Below are positions 1 to 6,605 of a DNA stretch of 11,423 nt, piece by piece. The notes under the pieces were generated by a model. The model searched no databases and was not told where the DNA came from. It saw only the letters and a program-made list of their open reading frames with translations. Each line of letters begins with the position of its first letter. Positions within the stretch are counted from its first letter, which is position 1. The stretch is from contig CAAGKW010000321.1 of assembly GCA_900770585.1 (NCBI GenBank), positions 1 through 11,423 of the forward strand, read 5' to 3'. The position numbers and the translations under genes are program-made. The stretch is from an uncultured Alistipes sp. (lineage in GTDB: Bacteria; Bacteroidota; Bacteroidia; Bacteroidales; Rikenellaceae).

Positions 1-7
1 AAAAAAA

Positions 8-22
8 TGCAAAATTTTTGCA
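8..22. repeat. Short AT-rich inverted repeat at window start
   Basis: TGCAAAA, one T, then TTTTGCA form a perfect 7-bp inverted repeat. Its style (a C/G-capped A-run mirrored by a T-run) resembles hairpin 2 of the dispersed two-hairpin element found elsewhere in this window. It could be the 3' end of a copy whose hairpin 1 lies left of the window. With only seven bases to its left this cannot be tested, and AT-rich palindromes arise easily by chance. Confidence 0.35.
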
Positions 23-51
23 ATGAAACGCTAAAAATGCCCCCTGATAGA

Positions 52-59
52 CAAAAATA
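52..59 (-). promoter_or_regulatory. Possible Bacteroidetes -7 box facing left
   Basis: Read on the minus strand the bases are TATTTTTG, a full match to the Bacteroidetes -7 consensus TAnnTTTG. A TTTG lies upstream at 86-83, but the 23-base spacer is longer than the usual 19 or so. If real, it would drive a gene to the left of the window, divergent from the mqnA homologue. A match of this kind is expected by chance in AT-rich DNA. Confidence 0.25.
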
Positions 60-168
60 ATGGCTCAACAGGCGGCAGTTTCCAAAAAATATATTAATTT
101 AGCGGCGGATTATGGCCACGTGTGTCCACAATCCACTATGTTTAACCAAATGCTCAACAATATGGACG

Positions 169-933
169 ATGGCTATTCTGCGGAGAATTGCACTTACTTC
201 CTACCTCGATACGGTGCCATTCGAGTATGGCATCAAGCACGCGCCCGAGTGTCGTGCCGAGTTGCTGTTGTCCTCACCTGCGCATAGTGTCGAGCTGATC
301 GAGAGGGGTGAAGCCGATTTCGCCCTCGTTCCCACAGCCGCGGCCGATCGTCTGCGCGGCGTACGTATCCTTTCGGAATATTGTCTTTCGTCGACCGAGC
401 GTCTTGCGACGGCTCGTATGGAGTGCGATGTGCCCTTGCAGCAGATCGAACGAATCATCTACGATGCCGAGTGGTTCATCACGCCCGAGATTTTGGGTCG
501 CCTTTGCACCCATCTGTGGCGCATTGCCCCCAAGTTGGTCGATCGCCGAGAGCTGCCCGCCGAGTGGCAACCGAGCGCGACCGATGCCGAAATAGTTTGT
601 GGCACAGCGGCATTTACGACTCCGCGTCATCGCCTTTACGAGTTCGATCTGGGCGAGGAGTGGCGTCGTTCGACCCGCGAGCCGCTGGTGTTGGGTGTTT
701 GGGTTGCACGTGCCGACGTAACACCCGAGGAGAGCGACGCCTTCGAGCGCGCGCTGACCTACGGTATCGAGCATACGTGGGAGGCTCTCGAAGAGTGCTC
801 GCTGGCTACGCCCGAGAGCTACACCCAACTGACCGAACGTATCGACTATCTGTTTGATCAAGAGAAAGATAAGGCATTGCGGAAACTTTGGCGCGAGGGC
901 GTCAAGGTAGCTCCGCGAGCCAATCCCGGCTGA
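169..933 (+). CDS. mqnA: MqnA-like protein (menaquinone futalosine pathway, chorismate dehydratase family)
   Basis: MqnA converts chorismate to 3-enolpyruvyl-benzoate (3-[(1-carboxyvinyl)oxy]benzoate), the first step of the cytoplasmic futalosine route to menaquinone. The 254-residue product has the family layout of a small two-lobed periplasmic-binding-protein fold. An N-terminal SYLDTVPFEYGI (11-22) corresponds to the family SYLNxxPF motif. SPAHSVELIERGEADFALVP (36-55) matches the usual serine/cysteine plus G-x-D-hydrophobic-VP block. DLGEEW (160-165), followed by PLVLGVWVAR (172-181), matches the C-terminal block. I chose the ATG at 169 because homology begins there; the in-frame ATG at 112 would add a Cys-rich, unconserved 19-residue leader. 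Divergences: the motif Asn is Asp14, and the expected SRTS segment reads EWFITP (101-106). The family call is fairly firm. Full chorismate dehydratase activity is not assured, and no other mqn gene is in view. No convincing promoter was seen upstream. Confidence 0.75.
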   Translation: MAILRRIALTSYLDTVPFEYGIKHAPECRAELLLSSPAHSVELIERGEADFALVPTAAADRLRGVRILSEYCLSSTERLATARMECDVPLQQIERIIYDAEWFITPEILGRLCTHLWRIAPKLVDRRELPAEWQPSATDAEIVCGTAAFTTPRHRLYEFDLGEEWRRSTREPLVLGVWVARADVTPEESDAFERALTYGIEHTWEALEECSLATPESYTQLTERIDYLFDQEKDKALRKLWREGVKVAPRANPG

Positions 934-1055
934 ACGTCCTGAGGATCGCCTGCGCGAGCGATCCGCCACATCGGTTCGGCGCAATGAATTTACGCCCCTG
1001 AGTGACCTCGGTCACCGACTCACAAAGTACGAATAAACTCAAAAACAGGGAGCCA
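934..1055 (+). other. mqnA-corA intergenic region with two inverted repeats
   Basis: This 122-base gap holds a 7-bp hairpin, GGATCGC (943-949) and GCGATCC (958-964), with an 8-base loop starting ten bases after the mqnA stop. It could be a weak transcription end or an mRNA-stabilising hairpin, but no T-run follows it. A second inverted repeat, GTGACC (1002-1007) and GGTCAC (1010-1015), sits about 40 bases before the corA start and could be an operator. No TAnnTTTG promoter box was found, so corA may be read through from mqnA. Confidence 0.3.
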
Positions 1056-2006
1056 ATGATTACGATTTATCTCAAACAATACAACAAAATAGTCCGCAAC
1101 GCCGATCTTCATCTGTTCGACGATCTGGGCTACGACGATATTCTGTGGATCGACCTGCTGAATCCTACGATCAAGGAGCAGAAGGCGGTTGAGAACTTTA
1201 TGGAGATCAACCTTCAAACCCGCCAGCAGGCCGAGGAGATCGAGTCGACTTCGAAATATTTCGAGACCGAGAATGCAATTTTCTCGAACTCGAACTTCTT
1301 CTTGAAGACCGACGATACGTTCGCCGTCGAGCCCGTGTCGATGATCATCTCGGAGGGAGTGCTGATCTCGGTGCGTTCGGCCGAATCGCGTACGGTGCGC
1401 GAGGCTGAGAAGAAGTTGCAGATGAACTACCGCGCCTTCCCGACGGGTTACCACCTGATGATCTCGATCTTGGAGGTTCGCATCGACTTCGACGCCGACC
1501 TTGTGGAGAACATCTCACGCCAGATTGCACGCCTGAGTCGCGACCTGAACTCGGGTGAGGCTGTCGACAAGGAGGACTTGCAGCGCATCAACTCGTTGCA
1601 GGAGAGTACGATGTTGATCCGCGAGACCATCTTCGACCGTCAGCGTGTGTTGTCGGGCATTTTGCGCTCGGAGCGTTTCCCGAACGATATCTACCCCCGT
1701 CTGCAACTGATGATCAAGGACGTCAATTCGCTGATCAACCACGCCGATTTCAGCTTCGAGCGTCTGGACTACTTGCAGGATACGGCACTCGGTTTGATCA
1801 ACCTCGACCAGAACAACATCACCAAGATCTTTACGATCGTGTCGGTGTTCTTCCTGCCTGCGACGTTGATTGCGAGCCTTTACGGTATGAACTTCAAGTA
1901 TATGCCCGAGTTGGAGTGGCGCTATGGTTATTGGTTTGCGCTGGGTCTGATTCTGCTGATTTCGGGCGCAATTTTGAGCTACTTCAAGTATAAGAAGTGG
2001 CTGTAA
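1056..2006 (+). CDS. corA: Magnesium/cobalt transport protein CorA
   Basis: CorA forms homopentameric inner-membrane channels that import Mg2+ (also Co2+ and Ni2+), gated by Mg2+ bound to the cytoplasmic funnel. The 316-residue product has the typical soluble alpha/beta plus long-helix N-terminal part, then two C-terminal membrane helices at about 254-276 and 290-310. The signature GMN is at 277-279 in SLYGMNF. The short outer loop MPELEW follows, close to the classical MPEL loop. The C-terminus is basic (KYKKWL), as expected for a cytoplasmic tail. I chose the ATG at 1056 because an AGGGAG purine run lies just upstream and the protein begins cleanly there; an earlier in-frame ATG at 1002 would add an unconserved 18-residue polar leader. 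The gene ends in a strong terminator at 2034. Confidence 0.95.
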   Translation: MITIYLKQYNKIVRNADLHLFDDLGYDDILWIDLLNPTIKEQKAVENFMEINLQTRQQAEEIESTSKYFETENAIFSNSNFFLKTDDTFAVEPVSMIISEGVLISVRSAESRTVREAEKKLQMNYRAFPTGYHLMISILEVRIDFDADLVENISRQIARLSRDLNSGEAVDKEDLQRINSLQESTMLIRETIFDRQRVLSGILRSERFPNDIYPRLQLMIKDVNSLINHADFSFERLDYLQDTALGLINLDQNNITKIFTIVSVFFLPATLIASLYGMNFKYMPELEWRYGYWFALGLILLISGAILSYFKYKKWL

Positions 2007-2033
2007 ACCGCCTGCTCACCTTTATATAATAAT

Positions 2034-2066
2034 AGCCGCACTCACATCGGGTGCGGCTTTTTTTTA
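2034..2066 (+). terminator. Intrinsic terminator of corA
   Basis: AGCCGCAC (2034-2041) and GTGCGGCT (2051-2058) form a perfect 8-bp GC-rich stem with a 9-base loop. A run of eight T follows (2058-2065). It lies 28 bases after the corA stop and is oriented for the + strand. The same stem sequence recurs in the prfC terminator. Confidence 0.93.
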
Positions 2067-2095
2067 TTCAAAATTCAAAAAGCAAAATTCAATTG

Positions 2096-2149
2096 GCGAA
2101 AACTCTGTTTTCGTCACTCCTTCTGGGGCTCGCCTTCGGCGCCCCCCAC
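2096..2149 (-). repeat. Two-hairpin dispersed repeat, copy A (inverted, subtype with G-run)
   Basis: Read on the minus strand this carries GGTGGGGGG, the inner hairpin CGCC-GAA-GGCG, then AGCCCC, a diverged right arm ending GTG, and hairpin 2 CGAAAAC-AGA-GTTTTCG (2113-2097, 7-bp stem). It aligns with the right half of copies B and E, but the left arm of hairpin 1 is replaced by a G-run. It lies between the convergent corA and rpmH terminators and is the only copy in the opposite orientation. Confidence 0.75.
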
Positions 2150-2154
2150 CAACA

Positions 2155-2187
2155 ACAAAAAAGAGCCACCCTCAGTGGGTAGCTCTT
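2155..2187 (-). terminator. Intrinsic terminator of rpmH
   Basis: On the minus strand AAGAGC-U-ACCC, a 5-base loop, and GGGU-G-GCUCUU form an 11-bp stem at 2187-2161. The U2181:G2167 wobble pairs only in minus-strand RNA (it is an A:C mismatch on the other strand). A run of six T follows on that strand (2162-2157). It begins 28 bases after the rpmH stop, so it ends the rpmH transcript. Confidence 0.88.
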
Positions 2188-2214
2188 ATTTTGGCGTTAC
2201 CGTCGTCTACGCGA

Positions 2215-2376
2215 TTAAGCGTACTTGAAAGTAGCCTCGTCCGAAACGGTCAGCTTCTTGCGGCCCTTTGCACGACGTGCAGCCAATACCTTACGACCGT
2301 TAGCGGTTGCCATTCTCTGACGGAAACCGTGCTTGTTGATTCTCTTCCTGCGCGAAGGCTGGAATGTTCTTTTCAT
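2215..2376 (-). CDS. rpmH: 50S ribosomal protein L34
   Basis: L34 is a very small basic protein of the large ribosomal subunit. Translating the minus strand from the ATG at 2376 gives 53 residues starting [20 protein letters not shown], an unmistakable L34 start. It continues through [19 protein letters not shown] (21-39) and KKLTVSDEA (40-48), ending in TFKYA. Length and basic composition fit the family. The gene has its own promoter (2434-2463) and terminator (2155-2187), so it is monocistronic. In many bacteria rpmH sits beside rnpA or dnaA; neither is nearby here. It is easily missed because it is shorter than common ORF cut-offs. Confidence 0.97.
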   Translation of the reverse strand: MKRTFQPSRRKRINKHGFRQRMATANGRKVLAARRAKGRKKLTVSDEATFKYA

Positions 2377-2420
2377 CGCCATAACTCTATCTTTTTATAT
2401 TTTGTTTTCCGAAAAATTGT

Positions 2421-2439
2421 CCTTTGCGGAGTGCAAAGG
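2421..2439. promoter_or_regulatory. Perfect inverted repeat overlapping the rpmH promoter and start site
   Basis: CCTTTGC (2421-2427) and GCAAAGG (2433-2439) are perfect 7-bp inverted arms around a 5-base spacer. The right arm covers most of the -7 box, so the repeat spans the expected transcription start, about five bases beyond the box. It could be an operator, a 5'-end hairpin, or a coincidence caused by a TTTG-containing promoter box. Confidence 0.45.
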
Positions 2440-2463
2440 TATAATATTTTTGGCTTTTCCAAA
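2434..2463 (-). promoter_or_regulatory. rpmH promoter (Bacteroidetes type)
   Basis: Read on the minus strand the -33 element is TTTG (2463-2460), the spacer is 18 bases, and the -7 element is TACCTTTG (2441-2434), a full match to TAnnTTTG. Transcription would start near 2429, giving a 5' leader of roughly 50 bases before the rpmH ATG. This is the best promoter in the window. Confidence 0.85.
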
Positions 2464-2572
2464 AATTTTAGCACAATATTTTGATGTTTAGGCGCTGAAA
2501 TCCACATTATAAGCCCCTATCGAGCCTCGAAATGCCCGATTTTTGACGCAAATGTCCTTAACGAGGAGTTTT

Positions 2573-2887
2573 TTAAGCTTCGCCAATATTGAACCCCATC
2601 GCCATTGCTTCGTCGGTTGAGGGCTGCATAGTCACCTCGATCTTGCCCATCGCGCTCTCGTAGCGGGTGATGTTATCCTGCAAGGTCATCATCAAGCGCT
2701 TAGCGTGTTCGGGGGTCATAATGATTCGGCTCTGCACCTTTGCTTTGGGCATCGCCGGCAACATCGACGCAAAATCGAGTACAAACTCCGACGACGAGTG
2801 GGTGATGACCACCAGGTTCGAATAACGACCCTGCACGGTCTGCTCGTCGATACTGAGTTCCAGCCCCATCTGTTGTACTTCTGCCAT
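2573..2887 (-). CDS. DUF3467 family protein
   Basis: This is a small cytoplasmic protein of unknown function that is common in Bacteroidetes. The 104-residue product shows the family core: QGRYSNLVVITHSSSEFVLD (19-38), then MPKAKVQSRIIMTPEHAKRL (46-65) and a helical MMTLQDNITRYESAMGKIE. It has no signal peptide or membrane segment. The reading frame stays open to a TTG at 2911, but I chose the ATG at 2887 because that TTG overlaps a -7 promoter box, which would place the start upstream of transcription. No intrinsic terminator was found between it and rpmH, so some read-through into rpmH is possible. Confidence 0.88.
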   Translation of the reverse strand: MAEVQQMGLELSIDEQTVQGRYSNLVVITHSSSEFVLDFASMLPAMPKAKVQSRIIMTPEHAKRLMMTLQDNITRYESAMGKIEVTMQPSTDEAMAMGFNIGEA

Positions 2888-2908
2888 AGAAATCGCTTTT
2901 GGTTGGTG

Positions 2909-2935
2909 CAAAATTATCTATTCGAGCCCTACAAA
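2909..2935 (-). promoter_or_regulatory. Candidate promoter of the DUF3467 gene
   Basis: On the minus strand TAATTTTG (2916-2909) matches the -7 consensus TAnnTTTG. TTTG (2935-2932) could be the -33 element, but the 15-base spacer is shorter than usual. The position, about 22 bases before the ATG at 2887, is sensible and supports that start codon over the TTG at 2911. Confidence 0.55.
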
Positions 2936-3019
2936 ATCCACGCCCGCCCGAAAATTTATCTACCAATTATTAACAATTTTGAGAAAACCGCACGGCTGAG
3001 GTACGTTGTGTGGGCGATG

Positions 3020-3091
3020 CGCACCTTCGGGGGCTGGGGCGGTCGCCGAAGGCGAGCCCCCGAAGGTGTGGCGATTTTGGAGAAATCGCCA
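3020..3091 (+). repeat. Two-hairpin dispersed repeat, copy B (full length)
   Basis: Hairpin 1: CACCTTCGGGGGCT (3022-3035) pairs perfectly with AGCCCCCGAAGGTG (3055-3068). Between the arms lie an 8-base unpaired GGGGCGGT (3036-3043) and an inner CGCC-GAA-GGCG hairpin (3044-3054). Hairpin 2 follows with no gap: TGGCGATTT (3069-3077), loop TGGAG, AAATCGCCA (3083-3091). Bases 3020-3070 are identical to 10155-10205 in copy E, while hairpin 2 differs between the two copies. There is no T-run, so it is not a simple terminator. Confidence 0.9.
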
Positions 3092-3182
3092 ATTTTAATT
3101 CAAAATTAAAGATTCGAATTAGCTTTGAAATTGGTTCTATTTTTCTTCTTATTTTATTATTAATATGTATTAAACCGAAAGC

Positions 3183-3209
3183 AAAAAAGCCGCACTTTGA
3201 AGTGCGGCT
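3183..3209 (-). terminator. Intrinsic terminator of prfC
   Basis: On the minus strand AGCCGCACTT (3209-3200) pairs with AAGTGCGGCT (3197-3188), a stem of up to 10 bp with a very short loop. Six T follow (3188-3183). It starts about 25 bases after the prfC stop. Its outer 8 bp are the same as those of the corA terminator. Confidence 0.92.
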
Positions 3210-3233
3210 ATAATCTTGAATCTTGAATTGTCG

Positions 3234-4811
3234 TTAGAACTCCGACGTGAAGTGGAATCGGATATCGGGGAAGTTCTCCTGTGCCAGCGCCAGCGCGTAG
3301 CTCGTGTCGGCCAGGAAGACGTCGCGACCGTGCTTATCGACCGCCATATTGGTGTGCTTACGACGCTTGAAGTCGGTCAGCTGGGCTGTGTTGTCGCTCT
3401 CGATCCAGCACGCTTTGTAGATCGAAATCGGCTCATAGCGACACTTAGCGCCATACTCGTGCTCCAAGCGGTACTGAATAACCTCGAACTGCAACGCACC
3501 CACCGTACCGATGATCTTGCGACCGTTGAGCGACGAGGTGAACAACTGCGCCACACCCTCGTCCATCAGCTGGTCGATACCCTTGCTGAGCTGTTTGAAT
3601 TTCATCGGGTCGGCGTTCTCGATGTATCGGAACAACTCGGGCGCAAACGAGGGAATACCCGTGAACGCCAGCTTTTCGCCCTCGGTGAAGGTGTCGCCGA
3701 TCTTGAAGTTACCCGTGTCGTGAAGACCCACGATGTCGCCTGGGTAGGCGAAGTCGATAACCGACTTTTTCTCAGCCATAAATGCCGTGGGCGACGAGAA
3801 CTTCAACTGCTTGCCGCTACGCACGTGGAGGTAGTTTTTGTTACGCTCGAACGTGCCCGAACAGATCTTCAAGAAGGCGATTCGGTCGCGGTGGTTGGGG
3901 TCCATATTTGCGTGGATCTTAAAGACAAAGCCGGTCATCTTTGCCTCGCTCGGCTCGATCGGGCGCTGCGAGGTGGTCGAGGGGCGGGGCGACGGAGCGA
4001 TGTTGATGAAGCACTCCAACAGCTCGCGCACACCGAAGTTGTTGATCGCACTACCGAAGAAAACGGGTGCCAGCTCGCCACGCAGATAGGCCTCGCGGTC
4101 GAAGGGCTCATAGACGCCATCGACCAGCTCCACGTCGTCGCGCAGCTGCTGCGCATAGCGACCGATATACTTCTCCAAATCGGGGCTATCGAGCTTGATA
4201 TCGACCGTTTCGGCGTCGGCAGTCAGTCGCTCGTCCGAGAGGAACAACGACAGATTCTGCTCGAAGATGTTGTACACGCCCTTGAACGTCGGGCCGTTGC
4301 TGATGGGGAACGCCAGCGGGCGCACCTTGATCTGCAACTCGTTCTCGACCTCGTCGAGCAGATCGAACGGATCCTTCGACGGGCGGTCCAACTTATTGAT
4401 ATAGACCATCACGGGAGTCTTGCGCATACGGCAGACATTCATCAGTCGGCGGGTCTGGGTCTCGACACCCTTCGCGCCGTCGATGACGATGATAACGCTA
4501 TCTACGGCCGTCAGTGTGCGGTATGTATCCTCGGCAAAGTCCTCGTGACCGGGGGTATCGAGGATATTGATTTTGCAGCCGCCATACTCGAAACCCATCA
4601 CCGAAGTAGCGACCGAGATACCGCGCTGACGCTCGATCTCCATAAAGTCCGAGGTTGCGGTTTTTTTGATTTTGTTGCTTTTGACGGCACCTGCAACGTG
4701 GATTGCACCACCGAAGAGCAGCAATTTTTCGGTCAAAGTTGTCTTACCCGCGTCGGGGTGGCTGATGATGGCGAATGTACGCCTGCGTGTGATCTCTTCT
4801 TGTAAGGTCAT
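3234..4811 (-). CDS. prfC: Peptide chain release factor 3 (RF3)
   Basis: RF3 is a translational GTPase that ejects RF1/RF2 from the ribosome after peptide release. The 525-residue product matches the family's usual length. G-domain motifs are clear: P-loop [10 protein letters not shown] (17-26), switch I RQRGISV (61-67), DTPGH (85-89), and NKLD (139-142). SHPDAGKT rather than AHVDHGKT is typical of RF3 and separates it from EF-G. Domain II follows at about 300-385 and domain III reaches the C-terminus ([12 protein letters not shown]). The start ATG at 4811 puts the P-loop at the normal distance. It has its own -7 box (4848-4841) 30 bases upstream and its own terminator, so it appears to be monocistronic. 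A 529-codon open frame on the opposite strand is an antisense shadow. Confidence 0.97.
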   Translation of the reverse strand: MTLQEEITRRRTFAIISHPDAGKTTLTEKLLLFGGAIHVAGAVKSNKIKKTATSDFMEIERQRGISVATSVMGFEYGGCKINILDTPGHEDFAEDTYRTLTAVDSVIIVIDGAKGVETQTRRLMNVCRMRKTPVMVYINKLDRPSKDPFDLLDEVENELQIKVRPLAFPISNGPTFKGVYNIFEQNLSLFLSDERLTADAETVDIKLDSPDLEKYIGRYAQQLRDDVELVDGVYEPFDREAYLRGELAPVFFGSAINNFGVRELLECFINIAPSPRPSTTSQRPIEPSEAKMTGFVFKIHANMDPNHRDRIAFLKICSGTFERNKNYLHVRSGKQLKFSSPTAFMAEKKSVIDFAYPGDIVGLHDTGNFKIGDTFTEGEKLAFTGIPSFAPELFRYIENADPMKFKQLSKGIDQLMDEGVAQLFTSSLNGRKIIGTVGALQFEVIQYRLEHEYGAKCRYEPISIYKACWIESDNTAQLTDFKRRKHTNMAVDKHGRDVFLADTSYALALAQENFPDIRFHFTSEF

Positions 4812-4840
4812 TTTCTATCGTAAATCAATTTTTCAGGCCG

Positions 4841-4848
4841 CAAAGATA
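4841..4848 (-). promoter_or_regulatory. -7 promoter box of prfC
   Basis: Read on the minus strand the bases are TATCTTTG, a full match to TAnnTTTG, placed in the 91-base gap between the transporter stop and the prfC start. A clear -33 TTG is missing at the expected distance; the region is only AT-rich. The implied leader is about 25 bases. Confidence 0.65.
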
Positions 4849-4902
4849 CTAATTAAAATGTGATTTTCGCAGTCGAAAGTAAATTATATATGTCGGCTAT
4901 TC

Positions 4903-6564
4903 TTACATCAGAAAGAGCAGAAGTACCTGCACCAGAACCACCTTCGTGAACATCGCCAGCGGGTAGACCGTCGCATACGAAACCGAGGCATTGTCGCCCT
5001 CGATGGTGTCGTTGGCGTAGTTCAGCGCCATCGGGTTGGCCATACTGCCACACAACATTCCACAAACCGTAGCATAGTCCAAGTGCTTAACTCTCAGCGC
5101 ATAGAGTCCTACGATCAGCACGGGAACAACCGTAACGAGGAAGCCCACAGCGATCCACAGCACACCCTCGGGGCGCATTACGGTTTCGAAGAATTGAGCA
5201 CCTGCGTCCAATCCCAAGCAGGCCAGATAGAGTGCCAATCCCAAACCTCGGAGCATCAGATTTGCACTTCGCGTGGTGTAAGTAATCAAACCAAATCGGG
5301 GTCCGAACGTGCCGACCAGAATACCGACAATGATCGGTCCGCCCGCCAAACCCAGGCGCACGGGGGCCGAAATGCCGGGCATCGACAGCGGCACCGCACC
5401 TAACGCAAGACCCAAAATCAGTCCGATGAAGATCGACATCAGGTTGGGTTCGCTCAGCTCTTTCGAGGCGTTGCCGAGTTTCTTCTCGACGCGCTCGATC
5501 GAGGGCTCCTCGCCCACAACCATCACTCGGTCACCGAGTTGCAACACCAGATCGGGCGTCGCCAACAGAGGCACTCCACTGCGGTAGATACGCGAGATGT
5601 TGATGCCGTAGCTATTGCGCAGACGCAGCGAGCCGAGGCGTTTGCCGTTGATTTCGGGGCGTGTGATGAGGATACTGCGCGAGAGCAGCTGGCGGTCGAT
5701 CTTGTTCCAATCGACGTCGCTGCGGTTCCAATCGGTCTGCTCGCGCTCGCCAAAGAGCACGGTCAGCATCTCCGAGTCGCGCTCCGACGCCGTCACCAGC
5801 AGTCGGTCACCAAGTTCGATGATAGTCTTCCCGTCGGGGACCGAAACGTGTCCCTCGCGCCACACGCGCGAAATGACAAACTGAATGTTGCTCAGCTCGG
5901 CCACCTTCGCCAGCGTCTTGCCCGCAATTGCCTTATTACTAACCACAAACGTGGCGATGTAGGTCGTATTGACGTGCTCGGCGTCGGGTGCGGCGAAGTC
6001 CTCTTTGCGCGCAAAAAACTTGCGGATCACGATGATCGCCAGGATCACACCCACGACGCCCAGCGGATAGGTCACCGCGCAACTCAGTGCCGCGCCGTTG
6101 GCCGACACGCCCAGCTGCGACAGGGTCTGCTGTGCCGCACCGAGTGCGGGGGTGTTGGTTGTCGCGCCACACAGAATACCCATCATATCGGGCAGCGGAA
6201 TGGTCGTTACGTAGGTCAGTCCGACAGCCATTGCCGTGCCGATCAATGCCACGCCTAAACCCAACAGATTCAGACGGATACCGCCACTGCGGAAGGCACT
6301 GAAAAAACCCGGACCCACCTGCAATCCCAGCTCATAGACGAAGATGATGAGTCCGAAATTTTGGGCGAAAGTCAGCATCTGCGGATCGATCTTCAAGCCG
6401 ATGTGGCCCGCCAGAATACCCGCAAAAAAGACAAACGTCACGCCTAACGAGATGCCCTTCACGCGCACTCGTCCAAGCATCAGACCCACCGCGCAGATGG
6501 TCGAGATCACAACCACGGCCTGCAATGGCGACGGTGTGAGATAGAGGGTTTCGAACCAGTTCAT
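4903..6564 (-). CDS. Putative transporter, YidE/YbjL duplication (aspartate:alanine exchanger family) with two RCK_C domains
   Basis: This is an inner-membrane secondary transporter of 553 residues. Membrane segments cover about 15-180 and 375-553 and form two homologous halves: CGATTNTPALGAAQ (132-145) in the first half is mirrored by CGSMANPMALNYA (505-517) in the second. Between them lie two TrkA_C/RCK_C-type regulatory domains, about 200-272 (ending ELGDRLLVTAS) and 290-365 (containing LQLGDRVMVVGEE), which in relatives may sense small ligands. The AAE family includes AspT and SucE, so an organic acid or amino acid substrate is plausible, but the substrate cannot be read from sequence. 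The ATG at 6564 begins a good first membrane helix. The gene follows the S46 peptidase on the same strand after a 144-base gap holding repeat copy C. Peptidase and transporter may be co-transcribed. Confidence 0.9.
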   Translation of the reverse strand: MNWFETLYLTPSPLQAVVVISTICAVGLMLGRVRVKGISLGVTFVFFAGILAGHIGLKIDPQMLTFAQNFGLIIFVYELGLQVGPGFFSAFRSGGIRLNLLGLGVALIGTAMAVGLTYVTTIPLPDMMGILCGATTNTPALGAAQQTLSQLGVSANGAALSCAVTYPLGVVGVILAIIVIRKFFARKEDFAAPDAEHVNTTYIATFVVSNKAIAGKTLAKVAELSNIQFVISRVWREGHVSVPDGKTIIELGDRLLVTASERDSEMLTVLFGEREQTDWNRSDVDWNKIDRQLLSRSILITRPEINGKRLGSLRLRNSYGINISRIYRSGVPLLATPDLVLQLGDRVMVVGEEPSIERVEKKLGNASKELSEPNLMSIFIGLILGLALGAVPLSMPGISAPVRLGLAGGPIIVGILVGTFGPRFGLITYTTRSANLMLRGLGLALYLACLGLDAGAQFFETVMRPEGVLWIAVGFLVTVVPVLIVGLYALRVKHLDYATVCGMLCGSMANPMALNYANDTIEGDNASVSYATVYPLAMFTKVVLVQVLLLFLM

Positions 6565-6605
6565 AATGTAGGTATTTAAAAATTCAAAATTCGCTTAGAT
6601 GGCGT

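Larger units (their letters stand above)
2936..3233. other. Gene-free stretch between the DUF3467 gene and prfC
   Basis: No gene was found here. The stretch holds repeat copy B (3020-3091), an AT-rich segment (3092-3187), the prfC terminator (3183-3209) and a short tandem of the heptamer ATCTTGA at 3213-3226 next to the prfC stop. Single -7-like boxes occur on the minus strand at 3108-3101 (TAATTTTG) and on the plus strand at 3120-3127 (TAGCTTTG), each without a good -33 partner, so I do not call promoters there. Open frames across copy B look like translated repeat, not genes. Confidence 0.7.

Noticed and set aside
60..287. Small + strand open frame at the window start
   Set aside because: It overlaps the mqnA homologue in another frame and has no recognisable features or start signal.
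934..1055. Rfam-type Mg2+ riboswitch upstream of corA
   Set aside because: The gap is short and shows only two small inverted repeats. I see no match to the M-box or other magnesium-sensing leader architecture.
2191..2484. + strand open frame of 97 codons over rpmH
   Set aside because: The minus strand here encodes an unmistakable L34 with its own promoter and terminator.
3020..3091. Copy B as an ordinary intrinsic terminator
   Set aside because: No T-run follows on either strand, and prfC already has a clear terminator at 3183-3209.
2705..3109. + strand open frame of 134 codons across the DUF3467 gene start and copy B
   Set aside because: It is antisense to the DUF3467 gene and then translates the repeat (RTFGGWGGRRRRAPEG), with no independent support.
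3216..4805. Long + strand open frame (529 codons) opposite prfC
   Set aside because: It mirrors a clear release factor 3 gene with all GTPase motifs. The antisense frame stays open because of the GC-rich codon usage, and its product has no recognisable domain.
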